A model generated the notes under the pieces. The model was not told where the DNA came from. It saw only the letters and a program-made list of their open reading frames with translations, and searched no databases. Source: Geosiphon pyriformis (taxonomy: Eukaryota; Glomeromycota; Glomeromycetes; Archaeosporales; Geosiphonaceae). Taken from it: a DNA stretch of 64,000 nt. Position 1 is the first letter of the stretch. Every line of letters begins with the position of its first letter. Location: contig JAAOMT010000439.1 in the NCBI GenBank assembly GCA_016748015.1, positions 207,527-271,526 on the forward strand, written 5' to 3'. The position numbers and the translations under genes were made by a program. Positions 57,184-64,000 of the stretch are shown here, piece by piece.

Positions 57184-57670
57184 ATGATATAAATGGGATT
57201 AGAACCAAATATTTTTACTACTTAATGTACAAAATAACTTGTAAGTATCATGGGTCTTCGACACACTCATGATTTTAGTTGAATAAAATTCTGACCATTT
57301 TTTACATAATCAAGTTTTTATTTAAAAAATACTATATATTAAGTGTAGTTCAATCACAATCTATTTTACAACATGTACATAATCAAAAAAGTTGACAACT
57401 TTTTTTCAACTTTTTTATTGTTAACATAAATTTTTATTTAGGTTTGCAAAACATGCAAAAAATTGTTATTATTTTAATTAAAAAACTTTTATTCTAAAGC
57501 TTTTAAATTTGTTAAAACTGCTTTTGCTTATTAATTAGTTTCAATAATAATAATATTGTTGTACTTAATGTTTTTTAAACCAAATTAATTAAATTTTTTA
57601 TTATACAGTTTTTAAGATCAATAATATAATTATTCAAATACATACTTTATTTTTAAGTTGTTTAAATTTA

Positions 57671-57713
<43 letters not shown>

Positions 57714-57754
57714 TATGTTTTTAATAAATAATAAGTAAATTTGTTAATTAATTA
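57184..57754. other. AT-rich spacer with (AAT)n tract
   Basis: PAP2 3' flank followed by AT-rich DNA. The (AAT)n run at 57672-57712 lies just 5' of LINE copy D and could be the 3' tail of an older LINE or a simple microsatellite. No gene seen. Confidence 0.45.
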
Positions 57755-58668
57755 ATACAAAACTTTTTTCTTTTTTATGTTTTAAAAATTTTTAAAAAGC
57801 TAAATTTTGATTAAAAAGTTTTTTTGTTTTTTCTTACTGTTTTTTTTTCAATATTTTACAAGCAAATAACCCTTTATAATGAATTTAAAGACTGTTTCTA
57901 GTGGTAATATGTCTAAAAAAAAATGTTTAAAGAGAATTTTTATAGTTCTATTAATGGTTTTTTTTCTCAAAAAAAAAATTTTTTTTATTAATAATATCAA
58001 ATACTTTGATAATAAAAAGAATGTTTTTTTGATTAAAGTCTGACTTTGACAGTAATATTTATTCAAATATAAACAGTAAATTTAATAATAGTGAAAGTAG
58101 TAGTATTTTATCTGACTTAAATAATAAATCTTTTTTGAATTTGATGGCTGTTATTTCTAAAACCAAAAGAATTAATATTGGTTTAAATTGTGGCTTTTTT
58201 TTTGGTTCTTTTAATTATAATATAAAAAAAATAGTGGACTTTTCTTATTTTTTTTCAATATTTTTTTTGACAAAAGATAGATTAATTCCAAAATTGCTAA
58301 AACTCATATGAAAATTTCTATTAATAAATTTTATATTAAAAAAAACATGAAAAAAGTCATGTTATTGGCTGGTAAAAATGACATTATAATAAACAATAAT
58401 TTCAAAAAACAAAAGTTTTACTTAGATTAAACTGTGATTATAAAAAAAATTTCTATAAATACATCTAAAGATATAATTATTACTACAATAGTTAAATATA
58501 ATTAAATAGTATTAATCTAATTATAATTGATTGAGCTATAGCAAAAAACTATAATAAAATTTACTAAATTAAGTCAAACTGATCTTTTAATGTTTAAGTA
58601 ATCATTTTTAATTAGAAAAAATTTGATATATGTGACCAAAACTATAAGAGATTACAATATTTAAATAT
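57755..58668 (+). mobile_element. LINE copy D, 5' fragment (ORF1), heavily decayed
   Basis: Starts ACTTTTTTCTTTTTTATGTT, like copy B (16127). It aligns with B by eye (TTTTTATAGTTCTATTAATGG against TTTTTATAGTTCTGTTAGTGG) and, in translation, with copy C ORF1: NNNFKKQKFYLD..VIIKKISIN against NNDLKKVNSHSDWKVIVKEIPVN. It ends at 58668, where the LTR of Gypsy-2 begins. The rest of this LINE should lie beyond the window. Confidence 0.72.
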
Positions 58669-59621
58669 TGTTATTGGAGATTTTTTTCTTTTTTTTTAAT
58701 GTTGTTAATATTATTTTGTTAATAATTTTGTTGTTAATAAAAGTTGGTAAATTTTTAATAAGCTAATTTTTTTTTCAAAATATTTTTTTATACTTTGAAT
58801 TATATATGCTGTTGGATTTATAATGAAATAACCAATTTTATACTAATTATTTATATAGTTATTTTACAGTAAAAGTTAACTCTTTTACAAAAAAAAATTA
58901 TCTATAAACTCTTTAAAAATGTGTATAATTATTTTGTTATAAAAGCCAACTTTTCTACAGAAAATCTCGACTATAAACTACCTAATAATATAAAAAAAAT
59001 AAAAAATAAAAATAAAAATATAAATTAAAGAAAAAAAAATAAAAAAATATGTTAAGAAAGTTATTTTAAATTTAGATCTGAAAGTTGCTAATAATTATTG
59101 AAATTAATAGCTAATTAATTTCAAAATATTAATATAGAATAGTTAAAAATTTTTATGTTTTCAAAATAAGTTTTATTAAAATTGATTTATATAAAAGATA
59201 CTAAGAAAAATATTGGTTTTAGTTAAGATATTTTTTTTTAAAAAAAGAAATTTTTTTTTTATATAACTTATTATAATATTATTTTATAATTTAACACTTT
59301 TTTTTTTCTAATATTTTAGTAAATTAAAAATATATTTCATCAAACTACAAATTATTTTAGCAAATTATAGATTATTTTAATAAACTATTAAATATTTTAA
59401 CATGTTTTGAATATTATATAATTCGATATACTGTATAATTTAATTATTATAATTTAGTTACATTTGTGTTTTGTATAAATTGGGTTATTAATTGAATAAT
59501 AATTTGGATAATTTAATAAAATAATAAGTAATAAATTGAAATAATAATATATGCTAATTAATAATAAGAATTATAAAAATAATTTCATGCTAAATAATAT
59601 CTAAAATTTCGATTAGTAACA
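58669..59621 (-). repeat. Gypsy-2 3' LTR
   Basis: The plus strand starts TGTTATTGG and ends CTAATCG-complement...AGTAACA. It follows the solo LTR at 34243-35257 along its length (AGTGGAATGACCAATTCC there against AATGAAATAACCAATTTT here; AAAAATGTGTAGTTACTTTG against AAAAATGTGTATAATTATTT). Nearly all differences visible by eye are C-to-T or G-to-A from the solo LTR. Confidence 0.78.
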
Positions 59622-60899
59622 TAATTTTTTTCAAAATTGAGCTTTGTTAAAATTTAAGTACTATTTGTAATTTTTAGATAGTAATCCAAAATTATTAAAA
59701 AAATTTGGTTTGAAAATTGTTGAAATTTTAGTTCTGTAAGTTTTTCAATGTATTGAATTTTTAGAGGTTGTAAAATTAGGTTTTGTAAGATATTTTTACA
59801 AATATGAAATAAATTATAGAGTTTAAAAACTGCTCTAAGTTTGTAATAAGTATTTATTAGTTTAATTGTTGTCTTAAATTTATTGTAAAATTGTTTTAAA
59901 TAATTTTAGTTGTAAGATTTGTTGTTTTAAGCTCTAGTTTTCTTTCATAAAGTGTTTTTTTAATATAAAAATATCTATAAATTAGAAGGTATTTATTATT
60001 TTGTTTATTGAAACACTATTAAAGTTTTTGTTAAATTGTAGTATTTGGTAAAATATTAATAAAAGTAAACATTAAATTTTTTCTTAAAGTTTGTTTTAAA
60101 AATTCTGATAAGTAAATTTCAGAATAACTTTTTTTTTTTTTATAAAGATAATAATTTTGTGAATTTGTGAATAAAATTGTAATTGATTCTATTTGGATAT
60201 AATTAATGTGTTTTTAATAATATTAATAAATAATTTGAGTAGTATTTTTAAGACTAATATTATTTTTTAAAATAATTATTAATATTTTAAGAAATAATTA
60301 TTATAGCTAATAAAAAAAATTATTTTTAAATTATTTTTAATATATGGAATTTTTATGTTATTTTTGTTTTGTTTTTTTGTGTTGTTTGTTTTGTTTTTGT
60401 AAAATTATTTCTAAATTATAAAAAATAACTATAAAAAAAATTAAATTTTAAATATTTAAATTTGAAAATTATTTAATAATTACTATTGGTTCTAAATTTT
60501 AGAGAATATTTTCAAAGCTAACTAAAAAAAATTATGTATTAATTTATGAAATCAAAAGTTTAGAATTGGTTTTAAAATAATAGTATTTAAGTTTGTTATT
60601 ATGTGCAACTTTTTTTCGAATTTTATTATCAAGTTTTAACTTGTATAACTTATTTTTTAAAGTTTTATATATATAAAATAGTTTATTTTATTTATAATTA
60701 AATTTTTTATTTTATTGTTTTTTAGTCTTAGTTCTATATAAGAAAATTTATTTTTAACTTTAAATTTATTGATAACTGGTAAAATTTTATTGTTATGTTG
60801 TTTTTTTTATTAAACTTAAAAGTATTTTATATAAATAACTACAATTTATTATTATTTTTCAGTATATTGAGAAGTGTATAAGCTTTTTTTTGTAATGTT
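59622..60899. other. Gypsy-2 region between integrase and 3' LTR
   Basis: Very AT-rich on both strands; presumably the integrase C-terminus and untranslated part of Gypsy-2. No domain can be read. Confidence 0.4.
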
Positions 60900-61520
60900 T
60901 TTTAAAAGTTGTTCTGTATTATTAATTGAACTAAATAGAATTTCACTATAAACTTAATTAATAATATTGCTATTCTTCTATAAATTAGATTAAATAGTGT
61001 ATATTTTATTGTATTTTGTTTTAGTATTCTATATTTTAATAATATTAATAGAATAAAGAAATCTTATTTTTGTTCAAAATCTATTAAGACTTTGGCTAAT
61101 AATTTAAAAAATGTTCTGTTAAAATATTATTTGTTTATAAATAATAAGATAAAAATAAAAATCTTTTAATATTAAATTGTTTACAAATTTTTTGTATTAG
61201 ATTATTTATAAAGTGTGTTTTTTGATTGGATAAAATTTTAATTGAACATTTATGTCTATAAATAATGTTTTTGTAAATGAAATTTGCAACTGATTTTGTA
61301 TTTGTTTATTAAATTACTTTTGCTTTAGGCTATTTTGTTAGATAATTTACTATAACTATAATATATTAGTTTCCTTGAGTTGTAATAAATAATAATCTAA
61401 CTAAATTAATATCAACTTAATCAAAAAATTGTTTAACTTTAATTAGATTTAAGAATTTTATAAGGTATATTTCTTTTTTTTATTGACAATTATTATAAGA
61501 TTTAACATATTGGTAAATAT
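60900..61520 (-). pseudogene. Gypsy-2 integrase core, decayed
   Basis: Minus-strand translation reads IKVKQFFD*VDINLVRLLFI, then TTQGN, YIIVIVNYLTK*PKAKVI, FIYKNIIYRHKC and THFINNLIQKICKQF. These correspond to the DDE integrase core (family pattern D-x-V-G-P-L, DYLTKWPEA, THF-x-N). The second catalytic Asp region is degraded and many stops interrupt. Confidence 0.72.
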
Positions 61521-62079
61521 ATTTTTTATTTAGGACCAAAAATAATGTTTTAGTATTTCTTGGATTGTGCTGTCTTTTTTGAAGTATACTGCTAAAAAAT
61601 TGGAATATATATTATATAAGAATTGGTTTTTTTGTTTTTCAAATTACTCTGAGTAAATTGTTTGAATTTTTGTAATTTCAATAATAAATAATGTTGTTGT
61701 ATATAAAATATTGTCTTGCTTAGTATTGTATTTAATATATTTTATTTAGAAACCAATTTTTTGGTATCATAGATGTTTTTAAATATTGTTTAAAATTGTT
61801 GTAGTTTTTGGGATTTATTGTTTGTTGTTTTGTTGCTGTTTTGTTAATTAAGTTAATTAATAATTATGGTTTTTAATTTTGTCTTATTCTTAAAAGACAA
61901 TTGATATTTGTGTAAAAATTTTTTGGTTTGTAATATACAGTGTATTTGTAATTTGCAAAAAATTCAATTTATTAAATTTATTTGGTATTTAATTTTGAGT
62001 TTTTATTCTAAAATTATTTAAGTTTAATATTATTAATAATATTATTAAATTTTTTAGGCTAAATAAAACCAAAATAAAA

Positions 62080-63070
62080 TAAGATCCAAATTACTGCTGT
62101 TGTTTCTAATTTGGTGGCAAAATAATTTTTTTCTGTTGGCTTTAGTATTTTGCTAACATAAACAATTATTTTTTTATTGCTATTATTATTTAGTTAAAAT
62201 AAGATGATACCAAAAACTATATTATTTAGTTAAGATAAGATAGTATCAAAGACTATATATAAAATATCTGTAATTAGTTAAAATTTTTTGTTAAAATCAA
62301 GATAAGTTAAAATTAGTGCTGTTTTTAGCTTTTTATTAGGATTATTGAAAGTTTTTTGTTGTTTTGGAGTCTATTTGTATTTAATGTTTTTGTTGGTTAG
62401 GTAATTTAATAGTTGGCGATTTTAAAAAAAAATTTAATAAATTTTTAATAACAGAATACTAATCTAATAAATTTTTTTAATTTAATAGTGTTTTATAAAA
62501 CCTTAAAGTTTTTAATAATGATAATTTTTTTTGAATTAAGTTTAATTCTTTTTCTATTAACAATGTAATTTAAAAAAGCCAAATTAGTCTTTTTAAAATA
62601 ATATTTTTTAATATTTAATTTTATTTCTGCTTTTTATAATTATTAAAAAACTTTTTGTAAATAAATTAAATAAGCTTCATATAAAAATAAATAGATATCA
62701 ATATTATTTAAATAAATAATTACTAATTGTCATAAGAATTCAGTATAGACAATATCTATAAGTTTTTAAAATATTGCTAGTGTATTACATAATTCAAAAA
62801 GTATTATATTAAACTTGTAAATTTTTTTTAAGTAATAAAAACTGTTTTAGAATAATTTTTGAAATCTATTGTAATTTATTAATATTTATTTTTCAGATCT
62901 AATGTAAAAAAGTATTTTGACTTGTTAAAAGTATTTAGTATGTTATTAATTTATAATAAAAGATAAATATCTCCAATTATAATACTATTTAATTAACAGT
63001 AATTAACACAAAAATGTGATTTTCTTATTTTTTTTTTAATAAAAACTATTGATAAAACTATAAATTTATT
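62080..63070 (-). pseudogene. Gypsy-2 reverse transcriptase and RNase H, decayed
   Basis: Minus strand from 63070: FLLKKK*ENHIFVLITVN (family: VKKKDG-x-RFCVDYR), then IIYLNNIDIYL with YLNN at 62714-62703 where YxDD is needed, then KAEIKLNIKKYYFKKTNLAF (thumb). RNase H follows (LTYLDFNKKF*LITD, KPTEKNYFATKLETTAVIWI). Both catalytic Asp of the RT box have become Asn, consistent with G-to-A change. Confidence 0.72.
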
Positions 63071-64000
63071 AATGACTAAATAAATTATTATTAAATATGT
63101 ATTGAATTTTTTTTTAAATAAATTGGTGGCTTTTAAATAAAACTTGATATGCTTGTTTATATAGATTTGGTGTTAAACCAAATTAGTTTTTTCCAAATTA
63201 TTGTTATTTTTAATAAATATATCTGTATGTTTTGTAATTAATTCTTTGAATTGTTTTTGTTGTTGTAGTTTTAATTGTTTTATATTAATTCAAGATAATT
63301 TTTCAATAACAACATAATAGTTTTTGGTATTATGCATAAAAAAAAACAAAAATAAATTATAAAAATACAAAACAAAAAAAACATATAATATTAAAATAAC
63401 TAATTAAAAATAGAAACAAAAAAAGATTTTCAAAAAATTTTAGATTTTTTAAAAAATCAGAAATTTTCAGAAAATTTAGTAAAAAAAAATAGGAATTTTA
63501 TGTAACAAAAAATATATTTATATATATTAATATTATTAAAAATAAGAAGAAACAGACAAGTTTTTAATGACTAATAGTTAATAATAAATATTTAGGAAAT
63601 ACTCTTTTCTTTAAAAGCTAGTTTTCTATATTTTGAAATAAAATTATTCAGATATTAAATAAAATTATTATTTTATTATTGTTATAAGTAATTATTTAGG
63701 ATGTTAAAATAAATAACAAACTTATAACTTAGTATTTAATAGCTAATTTGGTTAATATTATCTAAAAAAATTTCAAATTTGAAAGTTTTTAGTTAAGTTT
63801 TTTATATAATAAACAAAAAATTAATTTATAATTTTTTTCTGAATTTTTTTTTAATGTAAAAGCCAGTTTAATCTGGCAGTTGTATTCTTTTGATAAGCTA
63901 TTCTTTTTTTTGAATTTGTTACTTTTATTTACAGGTTTTTTACTAAACTATTCTTAATATTAATATCTTAATACTTAATTTCTTAATCAATTAATAAACA
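63071..64000. other. Gypsy-2 upstream part, unreadable
   Basis: Position suggests protease and Gag-Pol linker of Gypsy-2 (minus strand), but the decay is too deep for a domain to be read. No host gene seen. Confidence 0.35.

Larger units (their letters stand above)
58669..64000 (-). mobile_element. Gypsy-2: heavily decayed Ty3/Gypsy element, runs off window
   Basis: Minus-strand element. Its 3' LTR is at 58669-59621. Moving rightwards lie integrase (about 60900-61500), RNase H (about 62080-62390) and RT (about 62400-63070); protease, gag and the 5' LTR would be beyond 63.1-64 kb. Many stops. Inserted in LINE copy D. The LTR is homologous to the solo LTR in LINE C (34243-35257). Confidence 0.78.

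Overview
This is a eukaryotic, almost certainly fungal, nuclear segment. Short GT-AG introns interrupt most genes, the intergenic DNA is extremely AT-rich, microsatellites are abundant, and the conserved genes are of fungal type (AP180/Yap1801, Abp1, Snc-type synaptobrevin, Mdm31, Acn9/Sdh7, Sdh6, TAF7, PAP2 lipid phosphatase). Very AT-rich gene deserts filled with decayed LINEs and Ty3/Gypsy elements that I recognise from arbuscular mycorrhizal fungi point to Glomeromycotina, probably Rhizophagus or a relative. The organism call is an inference from content, not from a database match.

Layout. (1) 1-6.5 kb: three membrane-traffic genes, namely the 3' part of an AP180/CALM clathrin adaptor (+), an Abp1 actin-patch protein (+) and a synaptobrevin v-SNARE (-). 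(2) 7-13.3 kb: mitochondrial genes, namely an unrecognised protein with a presequence-like N-terminus (-), MDM31 (+) and the succinate dehydrogenase assembly factor SDHAF3/Acn9 (-), separated by AT-rich deserts. (3) 13.8-41.7 kb: a transposon stack. Copy A is an ORF1-only half-LINE (-). Copy B is a full LINE (+), heavily decayed, split by a Ty3/Gypsy element of about 10 kb (Gypsy-1, +, both LTRs present, with a dUTPase-like domain). Copy C is a full, less decayed LINE (-), split by a solo LTR with a 4-bp target duplication. (4) 43.2-57.2 kb: a second gene island with aldo-keto reductase (+), acyl-CoA dehydrogenase ending in AKL (-), inositol polyphosphate 5-phosphatase (-), SDHAF1/Sdh6 (+), an unrecognised CaaX-box protein (-), TAF7 (-) and a PAP2 lipid phosphate phosphatase (+). 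(5) 57.2-64 kb: another stack in which the 5' piece of a LINE (copy D, +) is interrupted by a very decayed Gypsy element (Gypsy-2, -) that runs off the window.

Functional links. AP180, Abp1 and synaptobrevin act together in endocytosis and vesicle recycling. SDHAF1 and SDHAF3 are both LYR-type factors for maturation of the iron-sulphur subunit of succinate dehydrogenase. The transposons are all inactive. Where catalytic residues can be read, most are lost by changes that fit G-to-A or C-to-T substitution, and younger insertions sit inside older, more decayed ones.

No rRNA, tRNA or CRISPR array was recognised. Exon borders were read by eye from frame, homology and GT-AG signals and are approximate unless stated.
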